In this document: one piece after another, positions 23,375 through 32,785 of the stretch
Position numbering within the stretch: position 1 is the first letter of the stretch
Layout: every line of letters starts with the position of its first letter
Assembly (NCBI GenBank): GCA_013377095.1
Contig: JACAAY010000026.1
Location: 1 to 51,861, forward strand
Direction: 5' to 3'
Length of the DNA stretch: 51,861 bases
From: Desulfuromonadales bacterium
GTDB taxonomy: Bacteria > Desulfobacterota > Desulfuromonadia > Geobacterales > Pseudopelobacteraceae
Notes under the pieces: generated by a model
What the model saw: only the letters and a program-made list of their open reading frames with translations
Databases searched by the model: none
What the model was told of the DNA's origin: nothing
Position numbers and translations under genes: made by a program

Positions 23375-24544
23375 ATGGGCGTTTATGCCAATACCGTCAG
23401 TATTACCCAGTTCACCATAAGCGGTGATCTTCCCGCGCAGGATGAGTTTGCCTGGTTTTCAGGGAAACTGGCCGGCCGCGCCTTCCAGTCCATCGAAAAC
23501 TCCAGCGACGAACTTTCAGAGGGGTGGGCAGAGATTGATCATCCCGATGACGCCGAATTCCAGGTCCCCTCGGCTTTCTGGCGTGACAACTATCTGGTGT
23601 TCTCCCTGCGCCGCGATCAGCGCAAGATACCGGCTGCCGTACTCAAATCACACACAGCCCGCGAAGAGGGGCTTTTTCTGGCCCAGCACCCCAACCTGCG
23701 TCGAGCGCCGAAAGACAAGCGCACGGAGATCAAGGAGCAGGTTCAGCTGCGTCTCCTGGTCCGCTGTCTGCCAATACCTTCCATGGTGGATGTGGTCTGG
23801 GACCGGAAGAGCGGTGTGCTGACCCTGTTCAGCCTGGGCAGCAAGGTAGTGGAGCGTTTCGAGGATATCTTTCGGAAAACCTTTGAAGGCCTGCATCCGC
23901 TGGCGATTCACCCCTTTGCCCGGGCGCGCATGCTGCTGGAGGGGGATATGCTGGAGAGGCTGGAAAAGGCCAACCAGGCCAATTCCGACTCGGCCATTGC
24001 GCTGATCCGCGACAACCAGTGGTTGGGGTGGGATTTCATGCTCTGGCTGCTGCAGCGTGGTCTGAACGGAGAGGGAGACTTCAGGATCGTCCGTCCCGGT
24101 AACTTTGCCACCGCTGAGGGATTCACGGCCTGGATCGATGACCGCATCCAGCTTCAGGGGGGCGGCGAAGAGGGGGGCATCCAGAAGGTGTCGGTGTCCG
24201 GCTCCCAGGACAGCTACCTGGAGGCGATCTCGGCCATCAAGGGGGGCAAGAAGATCACCAGCGCCACCATCTGCATGGAGAAGGATGAAAACCTCTGGAA
24301 ACTGACCTTGAAAGGTGAAACCTTCGGTTTTGCCTCGTTCAAGTGTCCCCAGGTGCGCATCGAACGCGACAATACCGTGGAGGAGGTCAGTGAGCGGGAG
24401 GCGGCCTTCTACGAGCGTATGTACCTGCTGGAACAGGGGCAGCAGCTGTTCGACAGCCTGTTCGTGGCATTCCTGCAGGAACGGCTGACAGACGCCTGGA
24501 ACGACCGCTTGCTGGCTATTCAGGAGTGGCTGGAGTCGAAGTAG
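23375..24544 (+). CDS. RdgC-like recombination-associated protein
   Basis: A 389-residue protein. In its first 190 residues the arrangement resembles RdgC: an N-terminal strand region, a 'KIPAAVLKSHTAREE' helix, a basic KDKRTEIKEQVQLRLL helix, WDRKSGVLTLFSLGSK, then LHPLAIHPF. RdgC is a ring-shaped DNA-binding protein that limits RecA filament activity in beta/gamma-proteobacteria. The C-terminal half (including KISVSGSQ-like and KGETFGFASFKCP strands) ends in an acidic helix. AAAGGAAAC precedes the ATG. Family assignment is by eye and moderately sure. Confidence 0.6.
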   Translation: MGVYANTVSITQFTISGDLPAQDEFAWFSGKLAGRAFQSIENSSDELSEGWAEIDHPDDAEFQVPSAFWRDNYLVFSLRRDQRKIPAAVLKSHTAREEGLFLAQHPNLRRAPKDKRTEIKEQVQLRLLVRCLPIPSMVDVVWDRKSGVLTLFSLGSKVVERFEDIFRKTFEGLHPLAIHPFARARMLLEGDMLERLEKANQANSDSAIALIRDNQWLGWDFMLWLLQRGLNGEGDFRIVRPGNFATAEGFTAWIDDRIQLQGGGEEGGIQKVSVSGSQDSYLEAISAIKGGKKITSATICMEKDENLWKLTLKGETFGFASFKCPQVRIERDNTVEEVSEREAAFYERMYLLEQGQQLFDSLFVAFLQERLTDAWNDRLLAIQEWLESK

Positions 24545-24552
24545 TAAAACCG

Positions 24553-24782
24553 ACTCACCCAGAGATACGAGGCATGAAACAGTCAATAGCCTTCTGTCGC
24601 ACACAAAGGCACGAAGCACACGAAGGTTAACAACAAAATCAGCAGGGTAGATCAATAAACCGCAACCCTGATTTTCACCCGCTTCCGGTTCTCTCCGTGC
24701 TCTTCGTGGCTTCGCGTGAGATTGCTTTTCGGGGGGGGTAAACATTTGACTCGCAGCCGTGGCTTCATGGCTCTCTGTGAGT
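24553..24782. repeat. MITE-like imperfect inverted-repeat element (about 230 bp)
   Basis: The outer arms are related in inverse orientation: ACTCACCCAGAGA...GGCATGAAAC (24553-24580) against the complement of GGCTTCATGGCTCTCTGTGA at the right end. An inner pair also matches: CACAAAGGCACGAAGCACAC on the left against the complement of GCTCTTCGTGGCTTCGCGTG on the right. No ORF is inside. It fills the rdgC-obgE gap and resembles the 'cacgaag...cacgaagg' repeats scattered in many genomes. Confidence 0.5.
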
Positions 24783-24809
24783 AAAGTGGTACGTAAAAGG
24801 AATGTATCC

Positions 24810-25826
24810 GTGAAATTTATCGATGAAGTAACCCTGTTTGCCTCTTCCGGCCATGGCGGTGCTGGTTGTATCGCCTTTCGCCGCGAGAAGTTCATTGAGT
24901 TCGGTGGTCCCAACGGTGGAGATGGCGGCAAGGGGGGCGACGTGATCTTTCTGGCCAGCGTCGGTCTGTCAAACCTGCTGGAGTTGCGTCACCGTCCGCA
25001 TCAGAAGGCAGAGAAGGGGCATAATGGGCAGGGCAAGAACCGCCATGGCGCTTCCGGCAATGATCTGGTCATCAAAGTTCCGGTTGGTACGGTTGTCAGC
25101 GACGCCGAGACCGGCGAGCTGTTGGCCGACCTGACCGAGAATGGACAGCAGGTCGTGCTGCTCAAGGGAGGACGCGGCGGACAGGGTAATGCCCGTTTTG
25201 CATCCGCAACCCATAAGACCCCCCGCTTTGCCCAGCCTGGTGAAGAGGGTCAGGATCGCAAGCTGCGGCTGGAACTGAAGCTGATGGCGGAAGTGGGGCT
25301 GCTGGGTCTGCCCAACGCCGGCAAGTCATCGCTGATCAGCAAGATTTCCGCGGCCCGTCCCAAGATAGCCGATTACCCCTTTACAACCATCAAACCCTCC
25401 CTGGGGGTGGTGCCCTACAAGAACGGACGCTCCTTTGTCATGGCCGACATACCGGGCATCATCGAGGGCGCCCATGAGGGGGCCGGACTGGGGCACCGTT
25501 TTCTGAAACACCTGGAGCGTTCCGGAATACTGCTGCACCTGGTGGACATCTCCTGGATGCCGGAGCGCGATCCGCTGGCCGAGTACGAGGCTGTCACCCG
25601 CGAGTTGACCCTGTTCAGCCCCGAGTTGGCGGTTAAGGAACAGGTGGTGGTGATCACCAAACTGGACCTGCCCCAGACCCGTGAACATCTGCCGGACATC
25701 AAGGCCTGGTTCGAGGGACGCGGTATCAAGGTCTTTCCACTTTCCTCAGCCACTGGCGAGGGTGTCCCCGATCTGCTGGATGAGATCGCCCGACGTTTGT
25801 GGGGCAAGCTTGAAGAGGAGTGGTAA
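24810..25826 (+). CDS. obgE: Obg GTPase
   Basis: A 338-residue essential ribosome-assembly/stress GTPase. The glycine-rich Obg fold covers about 1-158 ([20 protein letters not shown] with [10 protein letters not shown]). The G domain follows with P-loop [11 protein letters not shown], switch [31 protein letters not shown] and SATGEG. No C-terminal OCT domain beyond the short acidic tail. The start is GTG at 24810 with AAAGG 9 nt upstream. It overlaps proB by one base. Confidence 0.96.
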   Translation: MKFIDEVTLFASSGHGGAGCIAFRREKFIEFGGPNGGDGGKGGDVIFLASVGLSNLLELRHRPHQKAEKGHNGQGKNRHGASGNDLVIKVPVGTVVSDAETGELLADLTENGQQVVLLKGGRGGQGNARFASATHKTPRFAQPGEEGQDRKLRLELKLMAEVGLLGLPNAGKSSLISKISAARPKIADYPFTTIKPSLGVVPYKNGRSFVMADIPGIIEGAHEGAGLGHRFLKHLERSGILLHLVDISWMPERDPLAEYEAVTRELTLFSPELAVKEQVVVITKLDLPQTREHLPDIKAWFEGRGIKVFPLSSATGEGVPDLLDEIARRLWGKLEEEW

Positions 25827-26947
25827 TGCGTCGGGAGCTTTTCAAAAAAATCAAGCGGGTGGTGGTCAAGATCGGCAGCCGGGTGCTGACCGATGACGAC
25901 GGCGCCCTGGATATGCGGGTCATCGGACGGATCTGTGACGACATCGCCGTGCTGCGGCGGCAGGGGCGGCAGGTGGTGGTGGTTTCCTCCGGCGCCATAG
26001 CCGCCGGACGCAGCGAGCTGGGGATGACGGAAAAGCCGAAGACCATACCGCACAAGCAGGCGGCGGCCGCCATCGGCCAGACGCGGCTGATGCGGGCCTA
26101 CGAAGAAGCCCTGGCCGTCCATGGCCTCAAGGTGGCCCAGGTGCTGCTGACCAGCGAAGACCTGACCAGCCGCCAGCGCTTCCTGAATGCCCGCGCCACC
26201 CTGGATGCCCTGCTGGGGTTCGGCATCATCCCGGTCATCAATGAGAACGATACGGTTGTGGTGGAAGAGATCAAGTTCGGTGACAATGATAACCTGTCGG
26301 CCCTGGTGACCAACGTGGCGGAAGCGGGATTGCTGGTGATCCTGACCGACATTGAGGGCTTCTACAGCTCCGACCCGCGCAGCAATCCGGATGCGGTGCT
26401 GATTCCGCTGGTCAGGGGCATCACCCGCGAGGTGGAGCGCGCCGCGGGTGGTTCCGGTTCCACCGTCGGCACCGGCGGCATGGCCACCAAGGTGGCGGCG
26501 GCCAAAAAAGCCGGCAAGAACGGTGTCCCGACCATCATCGTGCCGGGCAAGCATGAGGGGGTTATCACAGCACTGATGCGTGGCGAGGAGGTCGGCACCC
26601 TGTTTCTCCCGGCCGACGCCGGTCTGAACCGCCGCAAGCACTGGATCGCCTATACCCTCAAGCCAGCCGGCCGGATCTTCGTGGATGACGGCGCCCGCGA
26701 GGTGCTGCTGAAAAAGGGAAAAAGCCTGCTGCCTTCCGGTGTGGTGCGGGTGGAGGGGCGTTTCGAGCGGGGCTCCAGCGTGCGGATCTGCGGAGCGGAC
26801 GAACTGGAATTTGCCCGGGGGCTGTCGGATTATTCAAGCAGCGAAATAACCCGCCTGGCTGGTCACAAGAGCAGCCAGATCGAGGATGTGCTCGGCTACC
26901 GCTATGCCGATGTGATTGTTCACCGGGATAACCTGGTTGTTCTGTAA
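25826..26947 (+). CDS. proB: Glutamate 5-kinase with PUA domain
   Basis: A 373-residue enzyme catalysing the first step of proline synthesis. The amino-acid kinase domain (about 1-260) has [42 protein letters not shown] and [12 protein letters not shown]. The PUA domain spans about 280-360 ([14 protein letters not shown] and [11 protein letters not shown]). The kinase is usually feedback-inhibited by proline. The ATG shares an A with the obgE stop, with GAGGAG upstream. The usual partner proA is not adjacent. Confidence 0.95.
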   Translation: MRRELFKKIKRVVVKIGSRVLTDDDGALDMRVIGRICDDIAVLRRQGRQVVVVSSGAIAAGRSELGMTEKPKTIPHKQAAAAIGQTRLMRAYEEALAVHGLKVAQVLLTSEDLTSRQRFLNARATLDALLGFGIIPVINENDTVVVEEIKFGDNDNLSALVTNVAEAGLLVILTDIEGFYSSDPRSNPDAVLIPLVRGITREVERAAGGSGSTVGTGGMATKVAAAKKAGKNGVPTIIVPGKHEGVITALMRGEEVGTLFLPADAGLNRRKHWIAYTLKPAGRIFVDDGAREVLLKKGKSLLPSGVVRVEGRFERGSSVRICGADELEFARGLSDYSSSEITRLAGHKSSQIEDVLGYRYADVIVHRDNLVVL

Positions 26948-26967
26948 CGATATATTTTGTCTGTTTC

Positions 26968-27005
26968 AACGGAAAATGGCCTGCTTTTGCAGGCCATTTT
27001 CCGTT
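26968..27005. terminator. Bidirectional terminator between proB and the SDR gene
   Basis: AACGGAAAATGGCCTGC and GCAGGCCATTTTCCGTT pair perfectly over 17 bp around TTTT. Convergent genes on both sides make a two-way terminator likely. Confidence 0.8.
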
Positions 27006-27050
27006 TCAGGGTAGCATATGGAAGTCCCGGTCTGATCGGTAACCTCTCAA

Positions 27051-27812
27051 CTATTTTTTGCGATGGATGGCAAACGGTCCCCAGGCTTGATCCACGGACA
27101 TCAGTTCCAGCGTATTGATGTTGACATGTTCGGGACGGTTGACCACCCAGTGGATAGTTTCGGCGATATCCTCGGCCGTCAGCGCTTCGGTCCCGCTGTA
27201 GACCTGTGCCGCCTTTTTGTCATCACCCTTGAACCTGACCTTGGAGAACTCGGTCTCGGCCATGCCGGGCTGGATACAGGTCACCCGCACCCTGGTTCCC
27301 AGCAGGTCGCAGCGCAGGTTGAGTGAGAACTGTTCCACAAAGGCCTTGGTGCCGCCATAGGCGTTACCCCCGGGATAGGGCCAGGAGCCGGCCACCGAAC
27401 CCAGGTTGATGATGTGGCCGCGGTTGCGCTCCACCATGCCGGGAAGGATCAGGCGGGTGCAATACATCAGCCCCTTGATGTTGGTGTCCACCATGGTTTC
27501 CCAGTCATCCAGGTCAACCTTGTGGGCCGGTTCCAGCCCCAGGGCCAGGCCGGCGTTGTTGATCAGCACGTCGATATCGCGGAACGGCGCAGGCAGGGAT
27601 TCCACCGCCCGGGCTACCGCCTGGCGGTCGCGCACATCCAGCGACATAACGTGGACTTCTGCCTTTTCCGCCAGTTCCCGTTGCAGTGCCAGCAGCGGGT
27701 CGCTGCGGCGGGCTGTCAAAACCAGGCGGTTTCCCGTTTCGGCAAAGATGCTGGCGCAGGCAGCGCCGAAACCGGCCGAAGCGCCGGTGATAAAGAACGT
27801 TTTTCCCTTCAT
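27051..27812 (-). CDS. SDR-family oxidoreductase (YdfG-like)
   Basis: A 253-residue classical short-chain dehydrogenase. The cofactor motif TGASAGFGAACA starts at about residue 9 and TARRSD suggests NADP preference. NNAGLALG, the catalytic Ser in NLGSVAGSWPYPG, and Tyr/Lys in YGGTKAFVEQ are all present. The closest functional relatives by pattern are 3-hydroxy acid/serine dehydrogenases (YdfG group). It overlaps the RluA-family gene by 4 bp (ATGA). Confidence 0.88.
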   Translation of the reverse strand: MKGKTFFITGASAGFGAACASIFAETGNRLVLTARRSDPLLALQRELAEKAEVHVMSLDVRDRQAVARAVESLPAPFRDIDVLINNAGLALGLEPAHKVDLDDWETMVDTNIKGLMYCTRLILPGMVERNRGHIINLGSVAGSWPYPGGNAYGGTKAFVEQFSLNLRCDLLGTRVRVTCIQPGMAETEFSKVRFKGDDKKAAQVYSGTEALTAEDIAETIHWVVNRPEHVNINTLELMSVDQAWGPFAIHRKK

Positions 27813-28714
27813 TCTGTTTCCCCCTTGTTGTGTTCTTCCGCGATCAGGCCCAGAGCAGCCAGAAGCGAGTCTGTCCGGATACCTCCCCGTTCGCAGAGCG
27901 TCAGCAGTTCCCCCGATAAGGGCGCGCAGACCACCAGTCGTTCCCCGTTCGGCATGATCAGGGCGGTTTTGAAGGAGTGCAATGCAAACCCGGCCAGTTC
28001 CCCGATCTCGTCGCCGCCGTAGCGCCGGTCCCCCAGCACCGGATGACCGATCATCTCCAGGTGTCGCCTGATCTGGTGCATGCGGCCACTGAGCGGAATA
28101 ACCTCCAGAAGAGAACAGCCTGAACCCTCAGTTAGGATCCGGTAGCGGGTCTCCGATTCCTTGCCATCCAGGGCCGCGTTGATCACACCGCTTCCATCGG
28201 GCCGTCCGGCCACCAGCGCCAGGTAGAGTTTGTCCAGCCCGGTCTCCTTAACCTGTCTGCCAAACATGCCGGCTGCGGAGGAGCTCTTGGCCATGATTAC
28301 CGCGCCGGAGGTGCCGCGATCAAGCCGGTTGACCGGATAGAGTTTGCAGGTGGTTTTGCGCCAAGCCATGAACTCCATGCCCCGTTCCACCAGGTTGGTC
28401 TCCAGTTCGGCGGTACGATGCATGGCCAGACCGGATGGTTTGTTGACGATGACGATACTGTCGTCTTCGTAGAGGATATCCAGGTTGAGAGCGGCGTCGG
28501 AGAGCAGCGCTGTCAACGCGGAGCTTTCCTTGACGGTCACCTGATCATTGATGAACAGCAGGCTATCGGGTGTGGCGTCGGCGTTGTTGAGCTTGACCGC
28601 ACCGTTTTTGATCAGCTTGCGGGGGTAGGCAAAGGAGGCCGACGGCAGGAGGGCGCGCAGAAAACTCTCCAGGCGGCGGCAGTGGTCATGGGGTGTGATG
28701 GAAAAGTTCAGCAT
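27809..28714 (-). CDS. RluA-family RNA pseudouridine synthase
   Basis: A 301-residue enzyme isomerising uridines in rRNA or tRNA. An S4-like N-terminal domain (RKLIKNGAVKLNN) is followed by the catalytic domain with ILYEDDSIVIVNKPSGLAMH and the catalytic Asp in NRLDRGTSGAVIMAK (Asn replaces the usual first His). The GRMHQIRRHLEMIGHPVLGD segment is conserved. Which position it modifies is not predictable. It is coupled to the downstream SDR gene by overlap. Confidence 0.9.
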   Translation of the reverse strand: MLNFSITPHDHCRRLESFLRALLPSASFAYPRKLIKNGAVKLNNADATPDSLLFINDQVTVKESSALTALLSDAALNLDILYEDDSIVIVNKPSGLAMHRTAELETNLVERGMEFMAWRKTTCKLYPVNRLDRGTSGAVIMAKSSSAAGMFGRQVKETGLDKLYLALVAGRPDGSGVINAALDGKESETRYRILTEGSGCSLLEVIPLSGRMHQIRRHLEMIGHPVLGDRRYGGDEIGELAGFALHSFKTALIMPNGERLVVCAPLSGELLTLCERGGIRTDSLLAALGLIAEEHNKGETE

Positions 28715-28738
28715 GGTTTCCCGGATGTGGTGTCATGT

Positions 28739-28933
28739 CTACGAGATCTTGCGGTCGCGCATCAGGTTGGACAGGGAGCGGTCGTAGCTTTTCTCGCCAG
28801 CCGGCGTGAACATGCAGCCGGTGGCTTCGCCCCGTTCGCGGTGATAGGCGACGCACTTGCAGCAGTTGCCGCGGTTGGAACAGGCCGGTGTATAGGTGCA
28901 ACGGCAGCCGGCTCCGGTTGGTACGCATTCCAT
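28739..28933 (-). CDS. Small cysteine-rich protein (DUF6485-like)
   Basis: A 64-residue protein with a dense cysteine pattern: MECVPTGAGCRCTYTPAC, then NRGNCCKCVAYHRERGEATG followed by a final Cys. This matches small cytosolic Cys-rich proteins of anaerobes (DUF6485) that probably bind zinc or another metal. The ATG at 28933 has AAGGAG upstream; the nine-codon longer frame does not. It precedes the RluA-family gene. Function is unknown. Confidence 0.75.
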   Translation of the reverse strand: MECVPTGAGCRCTYTPACSNRGNCCKCVAYHRERGEATGCMFTPAGEKSYDRSLSNLMRDRKIS

Positions 28934-29029
28934 GGTCGATCTCCTTGGAGTATTCTTCATTAAGCCATAGCAGTCTATCCCATTTCCCCTGTCAGCTCCA
29001 GCTCAAAAAACGTCAGGTTCCCAATGGTG

Positions 29030-31015
29030 CTACTTTCCGAAGATCCGCTCCAATCCCCGATCCAGCAGCTGCTGTTCAGGCTTTTGCGTCCCCTGCTGTC
29101 CCTGTTTCCCTTTAAAGATGCGGTTGCCCAGCTCTTCCCGCAGCTTGTCCTTCAGGTGTGCTCCAGCCAGAGCTGCGTCGAGGGAAAAGGTGGGGGAAGC
29201 GATAGTGCCGCTGACCTTGAGTGGGATAACCCCCCAGCCCTGGCTGTCGGTCAGAAAACGCCCCAGCTCTCCCCGGGCGGCCTGACTGGTGATCGCCGGT
29301 GACATCCGCGTATCCAGGGACATGTTGAGGCGCTTCTCAAAATCGACGGTTCCGGAGCTCTTGATGCGGGCATCGCTCCCGTTCAGCTCCGAGTTCACAG
29401 ACACAACGGCCCCCTTGATCCCAAAGGTGCCGTTGTAGCGGCTGAAACGAAGTACCCGCAGCTGATCCGCTTTCAGGAACCCTGCCAGCCCTTGCATGAA
29501 CCCACTGCCGGTCAGCTTGCCATCGCTGATGGCAAAATTGCCCTGTCCGCTCAGGTTGCGTTTGATCGACTCGGGCAACGTTCCGCTCCCCTGGAACTGG
29601 GCCGTGAACCCCAGACTGCCGAAAACCGAACCGGTAGCCTTGGGTGCCAAGGCGGACACCAACTGGTCTGCCTGGACACCCTGGGCGCTGAGCTGGCTGC
29701 TGTAACCGTACCCCTTGACCCCCAGATTGACCCTGGCGCTTTCACTGAAGCTGCCGCCGGCCAGATTACCTTTCAGGCTGTCAAGGGTAAAGACATTATC
29801 AGCCAGCTTCCAGGCCATGGACAGGTTATTGAAGGTCAGGGTGCGGTAGAGCACACTGTTCACTCTGACCGTACCACTGGCTGTCAGGGGCAGATTCATG
29901 GGGTCCGGTTCCGCCTTTGCCGCAGACGCCGGGATTGCCGGTGCGGCAGACTTTGCCGTGGACGGGGGCAGCAGCTGGTTCAGATCCAGTTTGTCTCCCT
30001 GAATCGCCAGGGACAGCACGGCCGGTTTGCCCAGCAGGTTGGTACCCTTCAGGCCGATACCGAGCTGTTGCCCGGCGATGGTGGCCTTCAGCTCCTTTGA
30101 TTCGATGCTGTCTTTGCCAAGGATCAAAAGACCGGAGAGGGATGGTCGTGTCCCGCCGGCGGTCAACTGGATGCTGTTCAGCTTGATCTCTCCACTCTGC
30201 AAGAGCTGTTTGGGCGTTTTTGTCTCACCAGCCACTTTCAGGCGCAGTTCCAAACCACCGGCAAGGGCCAGCGTACGCGTCTTTTCCGTTACCGCGGTTG
30301 GCAATCCGGCCACCAGCTTGGCAAGGTCTTTGGCGATCAAGGTCGTTGTCAGTACGATGGAGGGCGCACTACCCACCCTGGCGGCTGTGCCGGCAATGTC
30401 GATGGTTGCGCCACCCGGCAGGTTGGCCTGCAGGGAAACCGGGAAATCACCATTCATTGAAATGTTCTTGGCAGCCATCTGCAGGTTGTTGATCTCGGTT
30501 ACATACGGCTTGCCCCCCAGCCCTTGGCGGTCATCAAAGATCATCGTGCCGTTGGTTAGGGTGAACTGGGAAACAGCCAGATCGATGGGGCTCTTGACCG
30601 TCGGCGTTGGCTGCTCCTTCTTGGCCGTCAGGTCGCTGAAGTTGAAGCTTCCGTCAGTATAGCGGACGACCCGCAGCAGAGGCGACTCAAGACGGATCTC
30701 CGTTATCTCGACCCGTTTGCGCAGCAGGGGCCAGAAGCGGTACTCAAGCCGCAGGGCGCCCGCCTTCACAAACGGCTGAGTGCCCTCCCTGTCCTGGATA
30801 ACCAGGTCATGGAGCCGGATACCGGAAAAGATACTTACCGATACATCTCCCAGGCTGACCTGACGGTTCATGGCCGCGGAAATCCTGGGCAGGATGGTTT
30901 TTTTTACCTGTTCGGGCGAAATCACCACCCTGATCAGGATGCTCAAGGCAACCAGCAGAACAATCACGATCCCTGCGCAAATGGTGGTTATTTTGAGGAG
31001 CTTTTGACGATTCAT
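29030..31015 (-). CDS. AsmA-family envelope protein
   Basis: A 661-residue protein with one N-terminal membrane helix (residues 8-32) and a long periplasmic body. The start (VKKTILPRISAAMNRQVSLGDVSVS) and the C-terminal AsmA-2-like region (ISDGKLTGSGFMQGLAG to DTRMSPAI) mark the family. AsmA-like proteins form bridge-like beta-grooves moving phospholipids between inner and outer membrane. GGAG lies before the ATG, and a promoter at 31280-31308 gives a leader of about 260 nt. Confidence 0.87.
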   Translation of the reverse strand: MNRQKLLKITTICAGIVIVLLVALSILIRVVISPEQVKKTILPRISAAMNRQVSLGDVSVSIFSGIRLHDLVIQDREGTQPFVKAGALRLEYRFWPLLRKRVEITEIRLESPLLRVVRYTDGSFNFSDLTAKKEQPTPTVKSPIDLAVSQFTLTNGTMIFDDRQGLGGKPYVTEINNLQMAAKNISMNGDFPVSLQANLPGGATIDIAGTAARVGSAPSIVLTTTLIAKDLAKLVAGLPTAVTEKTRTLALAGGLELRLKVAGETKTPKQLLQSGEIKLNSIQLTAGGTRPSLSGLLILGKDSIESKELKATIAGQQLGIGLKGTNLLGKPAVLSLAIQGDKLDLNQLLPPSTAKSAAPAIPASAAKAEPDPMNLPLTASGTVRVNSVLYRTLTFNNLSMAWKLADNVFTLDSLKGNLAGGSFSESARVNLGVKGYGYSSQLSAQGVQADQLVSALAPKATGSVFGSLGFTAQFQGSGTLPESIKRNLSGQGNFAISDGKLTGSGFMQGLAGFLKADQLRVLRFSRYNGTFGIKGAVVSVNSELNGSDARIKSSGTVDFEKRLNMSLDTRMSPAITSQAARGELGRFLTDSQGWGVIPLKVSGTIASPTFSLDAALAGAHLKDKLREELGNRIFKGKQGQQGTQKPEQQLLDRGLERIFGK

Positions 31016-31050
31016 GCAATTCTCCTTGCTATGTAAAAACTACTGTTGGT

Positions 31051-31085
31051 GTGACCTGCGAGGATTCCAAAACTTCGCAGGTCAC
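31051..31085 (-). promoter_or_regulatory. Perfect hairpin in the asmA leader
   Basis: GTGACCTGCGA (31051-31061) and TCGCAGGTCAC (31075-31085) pair over 11 bp, about 35 nt before the asmA-like start codon, just ahead of the ribosome binding site. It may affect translation; a terminator role is unlikely because no U tract follows it on the minus strand. The rest of 31086-31390 holds no convincing gene. Confidence 0.45.
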
Positions 31086-31279
31086 GCAAAAAATGACCGT
31101 TTGAATGCAATCTGGAATTACTTAACCGCGCAATGGTTGATACTGCTATCGCAAGTGCATATCCCCTGGTAATTTCCGATCTCAACATTCTTGGGCCGAA
31201 CGCCACGCTTCTTTTTTTCCGTAAATGGGCTGAGGGGCGTTTTGCCCGTATCTCATTTAACTTGCTAAAATATCACAGA

Positions 31280-31308
31280 ACTATACGCATTCCCCGATGA
31301 ACTGTAAA
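31280..31308 (-). promoter_or_regulatory. Promoter upstream of the AsmA-family gene
   Basis: On the minus strand TTTACA (31308-31303) and TATAGT (31285-31280) are 17 bp apart. Transcription would start near 31273, leaving a leader of about 260 nt before the ATG at 31015. Confidence 0.5.
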
Positions 31309-31390
31309 ATAATTTCAACGAACGGGTTGAAATATCGGTTTGTCATTGATTTCGCGGGTGCAATTGGCATTCACCCTGTCCCTGTTGAAA

Positions 31391-31429
31391 TAAAAAACCC
31401 CTCCCAACCGTAAAACGGTCGGGAGGGGT
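31391..31429 (-). terminator. Rho-independent terminator after the gene at 31466-31825
   Basis: On the minus strand ACCCCTCCC-GACCGT pairs with ACGGT-TGGGAGGGGT and is followed by TTTTTTA. Confidence 0.85.
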
Positions 31430-31465
31430 ATGGGGTAAGAAATTGTCCCGGATATTCAGGAAAAA

Positions 31466-31825
31466 TTAGAGCTCCAGCAGACTTCGGATCTGTTGCAGCA
31501 GCCTGCCCTCTTTTGAATCAATGCCATCTGCCTCAAGCACTCGTTTGATTCTGTCAAAGCATACTTTCTTTGATTCAGCATCCGGGAACTGTGAACATTG
31601 GACCGTGAGAAATTGAAGCTTTGTTTCTTCTGCGGCAAGCGCTTTTCTGACATCAGCAGTTGCACCCTGCAGAAACAGATCGGGATCGGTGGAATCCCAC
31701 GGCAATGCTTGCAACTGTTTCTGGAATTCGTCTTCTTCCTGCAAGGTCAGCTTGCAATCTTCAAATCGAGCAGCCAACATGAGCCTCACAAGCGCCTCAC
31801 TCTGTTTCAGTCTGTCTGTACTCAT
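31466..31825 (-). CDS. Hypothetical helical protein (possibly TerB-like)
   Basis: A 119-residue, mostly helical, acidic protein. The C-terminal segment RIKRVLEADGIDSKEGRLLQ recalls the 'ADG-x-x-x-x-E' helices of TerB-like domains, and an N-terminal helix LVRLMLAARFEDCKLTLQEE has a similar shape. This likeness is weak. The ATG at 31825 has GGAGG 7 nt upstream. It stands between the hisG end and the AsmA gene and has its own terminator. Confidence 0.55.
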   Translation of the reverse strand: MSTDRLKQSEALVRLMLAARFEDCKLTLQEEDEFQKQLQALPWDSTDPDLFLQGATADVRKALAAEETKLQFLTVQCSQFPDAESKKVCFDRIKRVLEADGIDSKEGRLLQQIRSLLEL

Positions 31826-31899
31826 TTTCAAGCCTCCATTTGTCATAAAAGTTGAAAGAAGTGGATCGACGCTTTTCAAGGCACGCTATGCCTGCAGAC

Positions 31900-32775
31900 T
31901 CAGATGATTTTGCTGAGCGGGTACTCGATGATCCCCTCGGCCCCCAGTTTGATCAGCTCGGGGATAATGCGGCGCACATCCTTCTCGGACATGACGCTCT
32001 CGATGGAGAGCCAGTCGGAGTTGTAGAGGTGGGAGACGGTGGCGTTTTTCAGGCTTGGCAGCACGCTGGTGATGGCCTCGACCCGGTCGCCGGGTGCATT
32101 CATCTTGAGACCGACCATGTTTTCAGCTGCCAGGGATGACTTGAGCAGGGTGGCGATCTGTTCGATCTTCTCCCGTTTCCAGGGATCAGCCCAGGAAGCC
32201 TTGTTGGCGATCAGCACCGGCACCGATTCCATCAACTCGCAGACGATACGCAGGCCATTGGCTTTGATGGTGGAGCCGGTTTCGGTGACTTCCACGATGG
32301 CGTCGCACAGGCCATCCACCACCTTGGCTTCGGTGGCGCCCCAGGAAAATTCCACATTGACCGGAATGTTGCGCTCGGCAAAGTAGCGTTTGGTGAAACC
32401 GACCAGTTCGGTGGAGATGGTGGCGCCGGCCAGATCCTCAGGCCCCTTGACCGTTGAATCGCCGTTGACCACAAGCACCCAGCGGGCCGGGCGGCGCGAA
32501 ACCTTGGAATAGACCATCTCGCACACTTCGACCACGTCGGACTCGTTTTCACGGACCCAGTCGCGGCCGGCGATGCCGGCGTCAATGGTGGCGCGTTCCA
32601 CATAGCGTCCCATCTCCTGGGGGCGGATCAGTTTGCAGTTCATCTCATCATCGTCAATTCCGGGAAAATAGCTGCGTGACGAGATGCTTACCTGCCAGCC
32701 GGATTTCTTGAACAGCTCAACGGTGGCGTTTTCAAGGCTCCCCTTGGGGATGCCGAATTTCAATAGGTTGCTCAT
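31900..32775 (-). CDS. hisG: ATP phosphoribosyltransferase (long form)
   Basis: A 291-residue enzyme for the committed step of histidine synthesis, joining ATP and PRPP. It begins [16 protein letters not shown] and has [10 protein letters not shown] and [13 protein letters not shown] (PRPP-binding loop region). About 75 C-terminal residues ([20 protein letters not shown] onward) form the ACT-like regulatory domain of HisG-long enzymes, so HisZ is not needed and histidine feedback is expected. It starts 10 bp after hisI. Confidence 0.95.
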   Translation of the reverse strand: MSNLLKFGIPKGSLENATVELFKKSGWQVSISSRSYFPGIDDDEMNCKLIRPQEMGRYVERATIDAGIAGRDWVRENESDVVEVCEMVYSKVSRRPARWVLVVNGDSTVKGPEDLAGATISTELVGFTKRYFAERNIPVNVEFSWGATEAKVVDGLCDAIVEVTETGSTIKANGLRIVCELMESVPVLIANKASWADPWKREKIEQIATLLKSSLAAENMVGLKMNAPGDRVEAITSVLPSLKNATVSHLYNSDWLSIESVMSEKDVRRIIPELIKLGAEGIIEYPLSKII

Positions 32776-32785
32776 TGTCTCTCCC

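Noticed and set aside
31012..31206. A 64-codon minus-strand frame in the asmA leader.
   Set aside because: No ribosome binding site and no recognisable protein features; it overlaps the leader hairpin.
31016..31390. A possible c-di-GMP (GEMM) or other known riboswitch in the asmA leader.
   Set aside because: The conserved GEMM cores are absent, and only a simple hairpin is seen.
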